DNA of 64,000 nt from Mesorhizobium sophorae (GCF_002270415.1 NZ_NNRI01000007.1:124001-188000); one strand, 5' to 3'. Counted from the stretch's first letter, positions 1 to 8,893 are shown. Made by a program: numbers and translations. The notes: generated by a model from the letters alone, not told the origin.

Positions 1-1
1 C

Positions 2-1288
2 TCGGGTTGGGAGGCGATCAGCAGACGCGGCTTCCCCGTCCGGACGCTCGACGGCGACATATCGGCCGACTGGCTGATCATCGGTGCCGGCTTCGCCGGC
101 CTCTCCGCCGCGCGGCGGCTGTCGCAACTGCGGCCCGGCGACAAGATCGTTGTGCTTGAAGCGGGAGAGATCGCCAAGGGCACCGCAGGCCGGAACTCCG
201 GCTACATGATCGACGTCCCGCACAATCTGTCATCGGGCGAATATTCCGTGGCCAGCGAGGCCGCGACAAAGACGGAGATCGCCCAGAACCGTTTTGCCAT
301 CTCTTTCGCCGCCGACGCCGCGGCGGAATACGGAATGTCCGTGCGCACCTTCGATCCGTCGGGCAAGATCAATGCCGCGGCGACCGGGCGCGGCATGAAG
401 CTCAATGCAAGCTATGGCCGCTCGCTCGCCGGCATCGGTGAGAAGCATCGCTTTGTGGATGCGGGCGAGATGCGGGAGATCACCGGATCGTCCTACTATC
501 TGGGAGGCCTCTACACGCCGGGCGCGGTGTTGATCCAGCCCGCCGACTATATCCGCGGCTTCGCCGCCGGGCTGGCGTCGAAGGTCGACTTATTCGAGCA
601 CTCGCCGGTGCTTAAACTTGAGCGTCTAGGCCGGATGTGGAAGGCCCTGTCGCGCGGCGGCAGCGTGACTGCTCCGAAAGTCATCCTGGGCGTCAACGGC
701 CACGTCGAGGATTTCGGCCACTTCCGCGGCCGTCTGATGCACATCTTCACCTATGCATCGATAACCGCGCCCTTCACGTCGAGGTCCACGGGCAAGGACA
801 GGTGGGCGTTGCTCCCTGCCGATCCAATGGGTGCGACCGTGAGGAAGATCACCACCGATGGGTCCTCGCGTATCGTGATCCGGACCCGCTTCACCTACGA
901 CTGGAGCATCCAGGTCGGCGCGAAACGCCTGGCCGGGATCGCCGCTGAGCAGCGCACTTCCCTGGACGCCAGGTTTCCGGACCTCAAGGACGTGCCGTTC
1001 GAGCATGTCTGGGCCGGGCGACTTTGCCTTAGCCGCAACCACGTGCCCGCCTTCGGCGAAATCGAAGAGGGCCTCTACTCGGCGTGCTGCGAGAACGGCC
1101 TTGGGACCGTGAAAAGCACGCTCGCGGGGGTCATGGCCGCCGATCTGGCGACCGGCACCCGCTCGGACATGCTCGACGAATTCTCGGATCAGCCAGAGCC
1201 CGCGAGGCTCCCTCCGGAGCCGCTCGCATGGCTCGGCGTCAACACCGTGATCCGATTGCAGGAATTGCGTGCAGGCCGCGAGGGATGA
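2..1288 (+). CDS. FAD-dependent oxidoreductase, DAO family (5' end outside window)
   Basis: The reading frame is open from the first bases of the window, so the start lies upstream. About 27 residues in is the dinucleotide-binding loop IIGAGFAGLSAARRL, followed by VVLEAG, the acidic end of the second Rossmann strand. GRNSGYMID and a C-terminal ENGLGTVKSTLAG segment fit the DAO family (PF01266), most like gamma-glutamylputrescine or glycine/sarcosine-type amine oxidoreductases. Such enzymes oxidise C-N bonds of amines or amino acids using FAD. It lies 81 bp before the quaternary-amine binding protein and shares its direction, so it probably attacks the compound imported by that transporter or the product of the downstream racemase homologue. 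Substrate is unknown. Family is well supported; the specific role is inference. Confidence 0.85.
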   Translation, partial: SGWEAISRRGFPVRTLDGDISADWLIIGAGFAGLSAARRLSQLRPGDKIVVLEAGEIAKGTAGRNSGYMIDVPHNLSSGEYSVASEAATKTEIAQNRFAISFAADAAAEYGMSVRTFDPSGKINAAATGRGMKLNASYGRSLAGIGEKHRFVDAGEMREITGSSYYLGGLYTPGAVLIQPADYIRGFAAGLASKVDLFEHSPVLKLERLGRMWKALSRGGSVTAPKVILGVNGHVEDFGHFRGRLMHIFTYASITAPFTSRSTGKDRWALLPADPMGATVRKITTDGSSRIVIRTRFTYDWSIQVGAKRLAGIAAEQRTSLDARFPDLKDVPFEHVWAGRLCLSRNHVPAFGEIEEGLYSACCENGLGTVKSTLAGVMAADLATGTRSDMLDEFSDQPEPARLPPEPLAWLGVNTVIRLQELRAGREG

Positions 1289-1369
1289 GCCCTCGCCGCG
1301 CAATATGAGGACTGAGCCGACCGCAAGGTCTTCAGATGAGAATGGGAACAACAATAAGGAGTGAGTAAA

Positions 1370-2221
1370 ATGAAGACGTTGTGGAAAGCGCTCTGCGCTG
1401 CCGCGATGGTCGGTATGACCATGCTGTCCGCTCAGGCGGAAGAAAAGACCATTACCGTGGGCACGATGTCCTGGGAGGACCTCACCCCCATCACCGGCAT
1501 CACCAAGAAGGTGCTCGAAGATTCCGGCTACACCGTGAAGGTGGTACCCTTCTCCGAATGGGGCATCGCCTACGCCGCGCTGACCAAGGGCGACATCCAG
1601 ATCCTTGCCTCGCAGACGGACTACGTCGCCCAGGACTATTGGGACAAGAACAAGAAGAAGCTCGAGAAGATCTCGCCGGTTTCGCATGGCCTGTTCCAGG
1701 GCGTGGCGGTGCCGAAATACGTGACGATCGACTCCATGGACCAGCTGAATGACAACGCCGACAAGTTCGGCGGCAAGATCGTCGGCATCGAGCCCGGTTC
1801 GGGTCTCATGCGCGATACGGCAAACTCGGTGAAGGCATACGACCTGAAACTGCAGCTCGTTGATGGTAGCACCGCCGCCATGACCGCAGCGCTCAAGTCG
1901 GCAACCGACCGCAAGGAATGGATAGCCGTCACGATGTGGGAACCGTCGTGGATGATGCAGAAGTACGACGTCAAGTTCCTCAAGGACCCGAAGGCTGTCT
2001 TCCCGCCGCCGCAGAGCTACTACTGGATCGGGAAGAAGGGCTTCTCCGCCGACAATCCGCATGCACGCGAAGTCATCGCCAGTGTCTACGTGCCGCTTGC
2101 CGACATCACAGCAATCAATTCTGCCGTCAACGAAGGCAAGTCGATGGATGACGCCATCAAGGCATGGACCGACAGCCATGCCGACCTCCTGAAGCGCTGG
2201 GAGAACATCAAGACCCAGTAG
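1370..2221 (+). CDS. Quaternary-amine (glycine betaine/proline betaine type) ABC transporter substrate-binding protein
   Basis: A 283-residue periplasmic binding protein of the OpuAC type (PF04069). It starts with a clear signal peptide (positively charged MKTLWK, hydrophobic core, AQA cleavage site near residue 23). The ATG at 1370 has AAGGAG eight bases upstream; an in-frame GTG at 1361 lies within that ribosome site and is less likely. Trp and Tyr residues are frequent (MSWEDL, FSEWG, DYVAQDYW, SYYWIG), as expected for an aromatic cage that binds a quaternary ammonium. First of four transporter genes transcribed together. The exact ligand (betaine, proline betaine, hydroxyproline betaine, carnitine) cannot be read from sequence. 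Confidence 0.9.
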   Translation: MKTLWKALCAAAMVGMTMLSAQAEEKTITVGTMSWEDLTPITGITKKVLEDSGYTVKVVPFSEWGIAYAALTKGDIQILASQTDYVAQDYWDKNKKKLEKISPVSHGLFQGVAVPKYVTIDSMDQLNDNADKFGGKIVGIEPGSGLMRDTANSVKAYDLKLQLVDGSTAAMTAALKSATDRKEWIAVTMWEPSWMMQKYDVKFLKDPKAVFPPPQSYYWIGKKGFSADNPHAREVIASVYVPLADITAINSAVNEGKSMDDAIKAWTDSHADLLKRWENIKTQ

Positions 2222-2312
2222 TCGTCGAAACGGCGGGCCGGCGACATCGGCGGCCCGTCCCGGAGCAACGAAAACATGAAGGCCGCCGCCAAGCCGGCCC
2301 GTGGGGAACGCG

Positions 2313-3392
2313 ATGAACACTGCGATGAACGGTACCAACGAAGTGCTGGTCGACTGCCAGTCGGTATGGAAGATCTTCGGCGCGCGCGCCCAGGCCGCTG
2401 TCAAGGCCATCTCCGAACGTGGACTATCCAAGAAGCAGGTGCTGCAGGATTTCGACTGCGTTGTCGGTGTCTCCGACGCCAGCCTGCAGGTCCGCCGCGG
2501 CGAGATTTTCTGCATCATGGGGCTCTCGGGTAGCGGCAAGTCGACGCTGATCCGTCTCCTCAACCGCCTGATCGAACCGAGCCTCGGCAAGATCACGGTC
2601 AAGGGAAAGGAAATCGCCAGGCTCAATCCCGGCGAGCTGCGCGAAATGCGCTCCCGCAACATCGGCATGGTGTTCCAGAGCGTGGCGCTTCTCCCCAACC
2701 GGACGGTTCTCGAGAACGCCGGCTTCGGCCTCGAGGTGCGCGGCGTCGCCAAAGACGAGCGCAACAGGACTGCCCGCGCTGCGCTCGAAAAGGTCGGACT
2801 TGGCGACTGGACCTCGCGCTATCCGAAAGAGCTGTCCGGCGGCATGCAGCAGCGCGTCGGCCTCGCCCGGGCGCTGGCGGCAGACCCCGAAATCATCCTC
2901 ATGGACGAGCCGTTCAGCGCCCTCGATCCGCTGATCCGGCGCCAGCTGCAGGACGAATTCCGACAGCTGACGAAGTCGCTGGGCAAGTCGGCCGTCTTCA
3001 TCACCCACGACCTCGAGGAGGCCATCCGCATCGGCGACCGCATCGCCATCATGAAGGACGGTGTCATCGTCCAGGTCGGGACGGCGGAGGAGATCGTAAC
3101 CAGACCCGCCGATGATTACGTCTCCGATTTTGTGGCGGGCATCTCACGGATCCATCTGGTCAAGGCACACTCCGTCATGCGCCCTGTTGCCGAATTCAAG
3201 GCGGCGGAGCCGCATTGCGACGTGAACGCGCTTCTTCGCACGTCGCCAGAGGCCGATATCGCTGCGCTCATCGATCTCACCATGCAGTCCGATCGCGATG
3301 CGATATCGGTCGTCGAGAATGGGGCCGTCATTGGTGTCGTGACCATTCGTGGCTTGCTCCGGGGCGTCGCCGGCACGCCAACCGCCGCCTAG
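2313..3392 (+). CDS. Quaternary-amine ABC transporter ATP-binding protein (ProV/OpuAA type)
   Basis: A 359-residue ATPase with Walker A GLSGSGKST, signature LSGGMQQR, Walker B IILMDEPFSALDP and the H-loop VFITHD. The long N-terminal region before the nucleotide fold and the C-terminal CBS-like stretch (AISVVENGAVIGVVTIRGLL) are typical of ProV/OpuAA, where CBS modules gate transport by ionic strength; here only about one CBS-sized unit is evident. ATG 2313 is preceded by GGGGA; GTG 2301 is an alternative. It pairs with the two permeases directly downstream. Confidence 0.92.
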   Translation: MNTAMNGTNEVLVDCQSVWKIFGARAQAAVKAISERGLSKKQVLQDFDCVVGVSDASLQVRRGEIFCIMGLSGSGKSTLIRLLNRLIEPSLGKITVKGKEIARLNPGELREMRSRNIGMVFQSVALLPNRTVLENAGFGLEVRGVAKDERNRTARAALEKVGLGDWTSRYPKELSGGMQQRVGLARALAADPEIILMDEPFSALDPLIRRQLQDEFRQLTKSLGKSAVFITHDLEEAIRIGDRIAIMKDGVIVQVGTAEEIVTRPADDYVSDFVAGISRIHLVKAHSVMRPVAEFKAAEPHCDVNALLRTSPEADIAALIDLTMQSDRDAISVVENGAVIGVVTIRGLLRGVAGTPTAA

Positions 3393-3408
3393 GCTCGGGA
3401 GAAGCGCA

Positions 3409-4257
3409 ATGGACATCTCGACCATCACGGATACTTTTGACAGCTGGACGGACAATGCACTTGGCTGGATCAGCGACAACGGCGAGTGGCTATTTGACTC
3501 TGTCAGGGCCGTGCTCGAAGGCACCTATGACGGCGTCCTCTGGCTTCTTCAGCTCGCACCGTTTTACGTGATCGCGATGATCGCAACCCTGCTTGGATGG
3601 CGCTTGATCGGCGCCTTCGCCGGGATCCTGGCGGGGCTCGCCATGATCTTCTGCGCGGTCATGGGACTTTGGAGCGAAACCATGAGCACATTGGCCCTGG
3701 TGATCACTGCCACGATCCTCGCTCTTCTTTTCGGCATTCCAATTGGAATCGTTGCTGGCTTCGTCAGGGCGTTTGACCGCTTTCTCGAGCCGATACTCGA
3801 TCTGATCCAGACCATGCCGCCCTACATTTATCTGCTTCCGGCGATCGCGCTGCTCGGCTACGGCGCTGCGACCGCGCTCGTCGCCACCTTTATCGTCGCG
3901 ATGCCTCCCGCCATCCGGCTCACCTCTTTGGGCATCCGGATGACGCCGCACGAATTCATAGAGCTTGGCCAGGCAAGCGGCCTGACACCGTGGCAGATGT
4001 TCACCAAGATCAGGCTCCCTTTCGCCATCCCGAGCATGATGGCCGGGGTCAATCAATGCCTGATGATGGCTTTCGGCATGGTCGTCATCGCCGGCATCGT
4101 CGGATCTGGCGGTCTGGGTGAGACAATCTATTCGGCGGTGCGCACGCTCGACATCGCCACGTCGATCAACGCCGCGATCGCGATCGTCATCCTGACCATG
4201 GTGCTCGACAGGCTCACGCAGAGCGTGGCACGCCGCACCGAGGGAGACGCACGATGA
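3409..4257 (+). CDS. Quaternary-amine ABC transporter permease 1 (ProW type)
   Basis: A 282-residue inner-membrane permease. A soluble N-terminal stretch of about 45 residues precedes several hydrophobic segments. The binding-protein-dependent permease loop is seen as ELGQASGLTPWQMFTKIRLP, the EAA-like coupling helix to the ATPase. ATG 3409 has GGGAGAAG upstream, 16 bp after the ATPase stop. Its last four bases overlap the start of the second permease (ATGA), which implies translational coupling and a heterodimeric membrane channel. Confidence 0.9.
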   Translation: MDISTITDTFDSWTDNALGWISDNGEWLFDSVRAVLEGTYDGVLWLLQLAPFYVIAMIATLLGWRLIGAFAGILAGLAMIFCAVMGLWSETMSTLALVITATILALLFGIPIGIVAGFVRAFDRFLEPILDLIQTMPPYIYLLPAIALLGYGAATALVATFIVAMPPAIRLTSLGIRMTPHEFIELGQASGLTPWQMFTKIRLPFAIPSMMAGVNQCLMMAFGMVVIAGIVGSGGLGETIYSAVRTLDIATSINAAIAIVILTMVLDRLTQSVARRTEGDAR

Positions 4258-5114
4258 ATCCCGATATCCTCAAGTTTTCGCCGGGCGCTTACCTCGCCCC
4301 TGCCGTGGATTGGCTGAACAAGAACTTCCATCCGTTCTTCGACGCGGTGACCAAGCTGATCGAGGCGGTGCTGGGCGCCATCGAAACCGCCCTGCTCTAC
4401 CCGCCGCCCTACGCAACGATCGTCATTGCAGTCCTTCTCGCCGGGTTCTTCGTTAGTGTCAGGGTCGCTGTGGTGACGGCCATTGCACTCACCTTCTGCC
4501 TGCTGGCGGGTTTCTGGGCGGCTTCGATGCAGACGCTGGCGCTGGTGACCGTGGCGGTGATCATTTCCGTCGCGGTTGCGTTCCCGCTTGGCGTCCTGGC
4601 ATCACGCTACCGCAAGTTCGAGGCCACGATCCGACCCGTGCTGGACATCATGCAGACGGTGCCGCCATGGGTCTATCTCATTCCCGCCGTGATGATCTTC
4701 AGCCTCGGCCGCGTTCCGGCGATCATCGCCACGATCGTCTACGGCATCCCGCCGATGTTGCGCCTGACAACGCTCGCCTTCAACCAGGTACCGAAAGACC
4801 TGCTGGAGCTCGGCCAGGCCACCGGCGCCTCGCCGCGGTCGATCCTGTTCAAGATCGAAATCCCTTCGGCCACCCCGACACTGCTGGTCGGTCTCAACCA
4901 GTGTATCCTGCTGTCGCTGGCCATGGTCGTCCTGGCCGGCCTCGTCGGAGCAGGCGGTCTTGGCGCCGAGGTGACGCGGGGATTGACGCGGATGGAGATG
5001 GGCCTGGGCCTCAGGGCCGGCCTGTCGATCGTCGCAGTCGCCATCCTCCTCGACCGGGTTTCCAGAGGCGTGCTGCAGCGCAGCCAGGCGCCTGGCACAG
5101 CAAAGCCCGCGTGA
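4254..5114 (+). CDS. Quaternary-amine ABC transporter permease 2 (ProW type)
   Basis: A 286-residue paralogue of the preceding gene with the same architecture and coupling loop (ELGQATGASPRSILFKIEIP) and the same MQTVPPWVYLIPAV region found as MQTMPPYIYLLPAI in permease 1. ProU and Opu systems usually have one permease gene whose product forms a homodimer; here two diverged copies are encoded in tandem with ATGA overlap, so the channel is probably asymmetric. Only 18 bp separate it from the racemase-family gene, so it is probably in the same transcript. Confidence 0.9.
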   Translation: MNPDILKFSPGAYLAPAVDWLNKNFHPFFDAVTKLIEAVLGAIETALLYPPPYATIVIAVLLAGFFVSVRVAVVTAIALTFCLLAGFWAASMQTLALVTVAVIISVAVAFPLGVLASRYRKFEATIRPVLDIMQTVPPWVYLIPAVMIFSLGRVPAIIATIVYGIPPMLRLTTLAFNQVPKDLLELGQATGASPRSILFKIEIPSATPTLLVGLNQCILLSLAMVVLAGLVGAGGLGAEVTRGLTRMEMGLGLRAGLSIVAVAILLDRVSRGVLQRSQAPGTAKPA

Positions 5115-5132
5115 ATCGCAAAAGGAATTCCC

Positions 5133-6131
5133 ATGCGCCGCAGTTTCTTCTGCATCGACTCCCACACCTGCGGCAATCCGGTGCGGCTGGTCGCCGGAGG
5201 CGGCCCCCTGCTGCCTCATATTCCCATCGCCGAGCGACGCGACCTGTTCGTACGCGACCATGACTGGGTCCGGCAGGCGCTGATGTTCGAACCGCGCGGA
5301 CACGACATCATGTCGGGCGCGATCATCTATCCCGCCTACCGCCAGGACTGTGATTTCGCCGTGATCTTCATCGAAGTCAGCGGCTGCCTGCCAATGTGCG
5401 GTGCCGGCACGATCGGCCTCGTGACGGCGGCAATCGAGGAAGGCCTGGTAACGCCCCGGGTTCCGGGCGAACTCTCGATCGAGACTCCGGCCGGCAGGGT
5501 TGATATTGAATACGAAAAGCCGGGCGAGTTCGTGGACTCCGTGCGGATGTTCAACGTTGCCAGCTATCTGCATGCCGCCGACGTCGCCGTCGATGTGCCC
5601 GGTCTCGGTCGGCTCGTCGTCGACATCGCCTATGGCGGCAACTACTACGCCGTCGTCGAGCCGCAACAGTCATGGCCGGGCCTGGACGGCATGTCCGCGA
5701 GCGACATCGTCGACCTCAGCCGTGGTCTGCGCGAAGCGCTCAAACCTGTCTGCGATCCAATTCATCCCGAAGACGAAAGGATACGCGGCGTGGACCACGC
5801 CATCTGGTGCGACACGCCCTTAAGCAGCGATGCTGACGGCCGTGGCGCGGTCTTCTACGGCGACAAGGCCATCGACCGCTCGCCTGGCGGGACCGGAACG
5901 TCGGCTCGTATGGCGCAACTCCATGGCAAGGGGCGGCTGAAGCTCGGCGACAGCTTCCGCCAGGAAAGCCTGATCGGCACAGTGTTCGAGGGCCGTGTCG
6001 AGGCCGAGACCGACATAGGCAACTTCAAGGGCATCAAGCCCAGTGTCGGCGGCTGGGCGCGGATCATCGGCCACAATACAATTTTCGTCGACGATCGCGA
6101 TCCGTTGGCCCACGGGTTCCAAGTGCGGTAA
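5133..6131 (+). CDS. Proline racemase superfamily protein (hydroxyproline epimerase/dehydratase-like) with one catalytic Cys replaced by Gly
   Basis: A 332-residue member of PF05544. The superfamily uses two facing acid/base residues. The first is present as Cys89 in LPMCGAGTIG (4-hydroxyproline epimerases usually show MCGHG). The second, normally Cys in DRSPCGTGTSA, is Gly252 here (DRSPGGTGTSA; codon GGC at 5886-5888). Proline racemase and 4-hydroxyproline epimerase use Cys/Cys; trans-3-hydroxyproline dehydratases carry Ser/Cys or Cys/Thr. A Cys/Gly pair argues against two-base racemisation and may mean a dehydratase or another lyase. The operon (amine oxidoreductase, quaternary-amine transporter) suggests action on proline-betaine-like or hydroxyproline-derived substrates. 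RBS AAAGGA lies before ATG 5133. Family is sure; reaction is not. Confidence 0.88.
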   Translation: MRRSFFCIDSHTCGNPVRLVAGGGPLLPHIPIAERRDLFVRDHDWVRQALMFEPRGHDIMSGAIIYPAYRQDCDFAVIFIEVSGCLPMCGAGTIGLVTAAIEEGLVTPRVPGELSIETPAGRVDIEYEKPGEFVDSVRMFNVASYLHAADVAVDVPGLGRLVVDIAYGGNYYAVVEPQQSWPGLDGMSASDIVDLSRGLREALKPVCDPIHPEDERIRGVDHAIWCDTPLSSDADGRGAVFYGDKAIDRSPGGTGTSARMAQLHGKGRLKLGDSFRQESLIGTVFEGRVEAETDIGNFKGIKPSVGGWARIIGHNTIFVDDRDPLAHGFQVR

Positions 6132-6552
6132 CGACAGCGGCTATGCCAGGAATTCCCCGCGGGCCAATACGCTGACCTACAGCTCTTCCATGGGATGACG
6201 TCTGGTTTTAAGCGGCGGCCAAGATACTCTGCTGTGGGCATCGGCTTGGTGGCTTTCGCAATGTTCGGGCTGTGGCTGCACGGCTGGCTGTTCGGAGTCT
6301 CGCCCTTCGCTTGAACGTCCGCAGCGACGGCGCGCCTTCAAAATGGCCTGGCGAATCCCACCAGTTGCCGCGGATCGAGCGCCTCGCAGACGCCACAGTG
6401 AACCAATGCTTGGCATAAGGTTGGCACATCAGAATTTTGATCCATAGACGGACTCCAGCCGGCAACGTTGCGGTTCGGCTCGGATCGAGCCTTGTGACGC
6501 TGCAAACACGAGCGGTACAGGATACAATCACCGGAGCGAACGTGTCCCCGGG
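6132..6552. other. Intergenic stretch before the patatin gene
   Basis: About 420 bases with no convincing gene. Open frames on both strands here show no recognisable family or good ribosome site. The only candidate is the 39-codon frame at 6195-6314, listed separately. No terminator hairpin with a T-run is evident after the racemase-family gene. Confidence 0.5.
6195..6314 (+). CDS. Possible small single-pass membrane protein (39 aa)
   Basis: The frame from ATG 6195 to TGA 6312-6314 encodes a basic N-terminus (SGFKRRPRY) followed by a hydrophobic segment (VGIGLVAFAMFGLWLHGWLF), which fits a one-helix membrane peptide. There is no clear ribosome site upstream and no neighbour that suggests a role. 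It may be chance; listed because the charge and hydrophobicity pattern is ordered. Confidence 0.25.
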   Translation: MTSGFKRRPRYSAVGIGLVAFAMFGLWLHGWLFGVSPFA

Positions 6553-8397
6553 ATGGCTCAAATGTCCTCCGTCGATTCTCTCGCCGCGAGAATATTGTCG
6601 GCGACATTGATGTTCGATCGGGCGTCGTTGCTGGCGCTCGAGGCTTTGGCTGCCGAATCCGACCGTCGGGTCCTGAGGCGCGGTGAGGTCTTGGTTCGCG
6701 AAGGCGATCCATCGGACAGGTTCTTCGTCGTGCTGTCCGGTCGCTTTACGGTACACAAAGGAGATCCGATTGGCTCGGTCGCCGAGATCGCACAGGGCGA
6801 ACTAGTCGGCGAAATTGGTTTCTTTGCAGGACTGCCACGTACGGCCACTGTCCTTGCAGCGCGCGATTCGATCGTCCTTGAAATCAGTCGTAATCATTTC
6901 GAGAAGGCGGCAGAGGCTTTGCCGAACCTGAGAGAGGCGGTCACAATATTTCTGGCGCGCCGGTTCGCCACGCAATCTCCGATTTTGTCACGTCCCCAGA
7001 ATCCTGCCAAGATCCGAACGCTTGCCATCATTGCAGCCGGCGGAAGTCGCATCTCACCGGTTTTCATCGGGCACCTACAGCAAGAGTTCGGCGCGGTCAC
7101 GCGCGCTCAGTTCGTTTCCCGGCTTGACGTCCACGCGAAGTTCGCAGGTCGTCCGATCGACGGCCAGCCGGTCCTTAACTGGTTGAACGAACTGGAGGCG
7201 CAAGCTGAATTCGTTGTCTACGTCGCCGATGAAGAACCTAATGAATGGACCCGAGTCTGCATTCGCCAGGCCGATACCGTCCTGTTGCTGGCGAACGCGT
7301 CCTCCTCGCCTCGCTTGAACGCGTCCGAGGAATTGGCGCTATCGGTCCATCCACCAGCGACCGGTCGGCTTGTCCTAATTCACGACAATCGCTCGGCTGC
7401 GGTCTCCGGCACCTCTGCGTGGCTCGATGAGCGTCCCTATGTCGGCCAGCATCATCATGTTGCGCTGGAGGACGGGGCTGATATCCAGCGCCTGGTTCGA
7501 TTTATTTCCTGCAAGGCACGTGGCTTCGTGGCGGCGGGGGGTGGGTCCCTGGGCAGCGCCCATTTGGGCGTCTACAAGGCCTTCTTCCAGGCGGGCGGGC
7601 GCTTCGACTATCTCGGCGGGACGAGTTCCGGAGCGGCGATGATGGCCGGCTTCGCAAGAGGATTGGACGCGGAGCAGATCGACCGCGGCACGCACAACAT
7701 ATTTGTCAAGAGTCGGGCGTTTCGGCGCCCCACCTTGCCGCGTTTCGCGCTTCTAGATCACAAAACCTTCGATCGAGCCCTTCGGGCGGAATACGGCGAC
7801 GTTCTGATCGAAGATCTTTGGCTTCCGTTCTTTGCACTTTCGACCAATCTGAGCAGCCGTCAGCCCCATGTCCACCGTCGTGGAAAACTCTGGCAAGCCG
7901 TTCGGGCATCCGGCTCGATCCCGGGTGTCCTGCCGCCGTTCTTTACGGCTGACGGCGATATGCTTGTAGACGGCGCCATCATGAACAATTTGCCGCTGGA
8001 ACAGATGAGGGAACTCAAGACCGGCCCCAATGTCGTCGTGAGCTTTGGGTCCAGTGGACCGCAAAAATACCCCATCGACTATGACCGTATCCCCGGAAGA
8101 TCGGAACTTGCGGTCGCCCTGCTGAACCCTTTCGGCCGTGCCCGCTTGCCGCAGGTTCCGAGCATGCTTCAGGTTATTACCGCGAGTATGCTGACACACG
8201 GGCCGCAGGACATTGCCGTCGGCGACGAGGATGTCTTGGTCTGTCCGCAGGTTTCGAGCACGATCAGCTTCATGGATTGGAGTCGGCATTCCGAGTTGTT
8301 TTCGGACGCCTACGACCGCACGGCCCAATGGATAGAGGAACGTCTCCGCCAGAACGACTCAGGGCTCCGGGCGGTGCTCGGTAACGCACATACTTAG
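6553..8397 (+). CDS. Cyclic-nucleotide-binding domain / patatin-like phospholipase fusion (NTE/RssA type)
   Basis: A 614-residue protein. Residues about 20-130 form a cyclic-nucleotide-binding domain (VLRRGEVLVREGDPSDRFFV, then GELVGEIGFFAGLPRTAT, the phosphate-binding cassette). A middle region of about 170 residues (THPPATGRLVLIHD-type alpha/beta sequence) matches the linker of bacterial NTE-like proteins. The C-terminal patatin domain has the oxyanion loop GGGSLG, the nucleophile elbow GTSSGA (Ser358) and the second dyad residue Asp473 in VDGAIMNNLP. Expected activity: hydrolysis of phospholipid or lysophospholipid acyl esters at the inner membrane, possibly gated by cAMP or cGMP. It stands alone between unrelated genes. 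Start ATG 6553 has no strong ribosome site; ATG 6562 is an alternative. Confidence 0.88.
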   Translation: MAQMSSVDSLAARILSATLMFDRASLLALEALAAESDRRVLRRGEVLVREGDPSDRFFVVLSGRFTVHKGDPIGSVAEIAQGELVGEIGFFAGLPRTATVLAARDSIVLEISRNHFEKAAEALPNLREAVTIFLARRFATQSPILSRPQNPAKIRTLAIIAAGGSRISPVFIGHLQQEFGAVTRAQFVSRLDVHAKFAGRPIDGQPVLNWLNELEAQAEFVVYVADEEPNEWTRVCIRQADTVLLLANASSSPRLNASEELALSVHPPATGRLVLIHDNRSAAVSGTSAWLDERPYVGQHHHVALEDGADIQRLVRFISCKARGFVAAGGGSLGSAHLGVYKAFFQAGGRFDYLGGTSSGAAMMAGFARGLDAEQIDRGTHNIFVKSRAFRRPTLPRFALLDHKTFDRALRAEYGDVLIEDLWLPFFALSTNLSSRQPHVHRRGKLWQAVRASGSIPGVLPPFFTADGDMLVDGAIMNNLPLEQMRELKTGPNVVVSFGSSGPQKYPIDYDRIPGRSELAVALLNPFGRARLPQVPSMLQVITASMLTHGPQDIAVGDEDVLVCPQVSSTISFMDWSRHSELFSDAYDRTAQWIEERLRQNDSGLRAVLGNAHT

Positions 8398-8414
8398 CGC
8401 ATCACAGCCTGACT

Positions 8415-8435
8415 TGACCAGGTCGTGACCAGGTC
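8415..8435. repeat. Tandem 10-bp direct repeat with 11-bp period
   Basis: TGACCAGGTC occurs at 8415-8424 and again at 8426-8435, just after the patatin stop codon. The spacing of one helical turn resembles an operator but there is no promoter nearby that would need one, so this may be chance. Confidence 0.3.
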
Positions 8436-8572
8436 TGATTTCGGCGGGCGGACTTTCGCCAAGGCACGCGTGGCCCGCCAAATGTGCCGCATCTAGGCAA
8501 AGGCGGATCGGCGAGACCGCGAACACAAATCTTCGGTGTCTTCGTTACAAGTAACCCGGCATCGGGGGAGAC

Positions 8573-8893
8573 CTATTGGGCGGCCTTGGTTGACGCGGAC
8601 GGTTCCGCGCCGCAGTCCTTACGTGCCGCCGCCGCCAGGATCTTCTCCAGCGGGATCGTCACGGTCTTGTGGCTTTCCATCTGGTTGAACAGGTCGGTGA
8701 ATCCATCGGCCGGAGTATTCGCGTCCTTGGGGGTCACCAGCTTCGCCAGAATGCACTGGGAATAGGGCTCATTACCCTGGGTATGGGCACGCAAGGCCTG
8801 CATTCCCAAAGCCATGCTGAGGACGCGCGCTTCGGCAAGGCTGTCGGGAATGAGCGTAAAAAACTCATTGATCGGCGTAAAGTTTTGAACCAC
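8573..8893 (-). CDS. Hypothetical protein, possibly the remnant of a secreted protein
   Basis: The frame from GTG 8893 encodes 106 residues with ordinary composition (ADGFTDLFNQMESHKTVTIP) and no family I recognise. The frame stays open upstream on this strand to about 9070, reading RRGISWDRAAINAKCSASSA just before the GTG, which looks like the junction of a signal peptide and mature secreted protein, but no in-frame ATG and no signal-peptide core is found. Either a GTG start is used or the 5' end has been lost or frameshifted. No RBS was found. Real coding is likely but the start is doubtful. Confidence 0.45.
   Translation of the reverse strand: MVQNFTPINEFFTLIPDSLAEARVLSMALGMQALRAHTQGNEPYSQCILAKLVTPKDANTPADGFTDLFNQMESHKTVTIPLEKILAAAARKDCGAEPSASTKAAQ

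Noticed and set aside
626..2764. 712-codon open frame on the minus strand
   Set aside because: It is antisense to three genes with clear family motifs, is rich in His/Arg/Asp as shadow frames in GC-rich DNA are, and has no RBS or recognisable domain.
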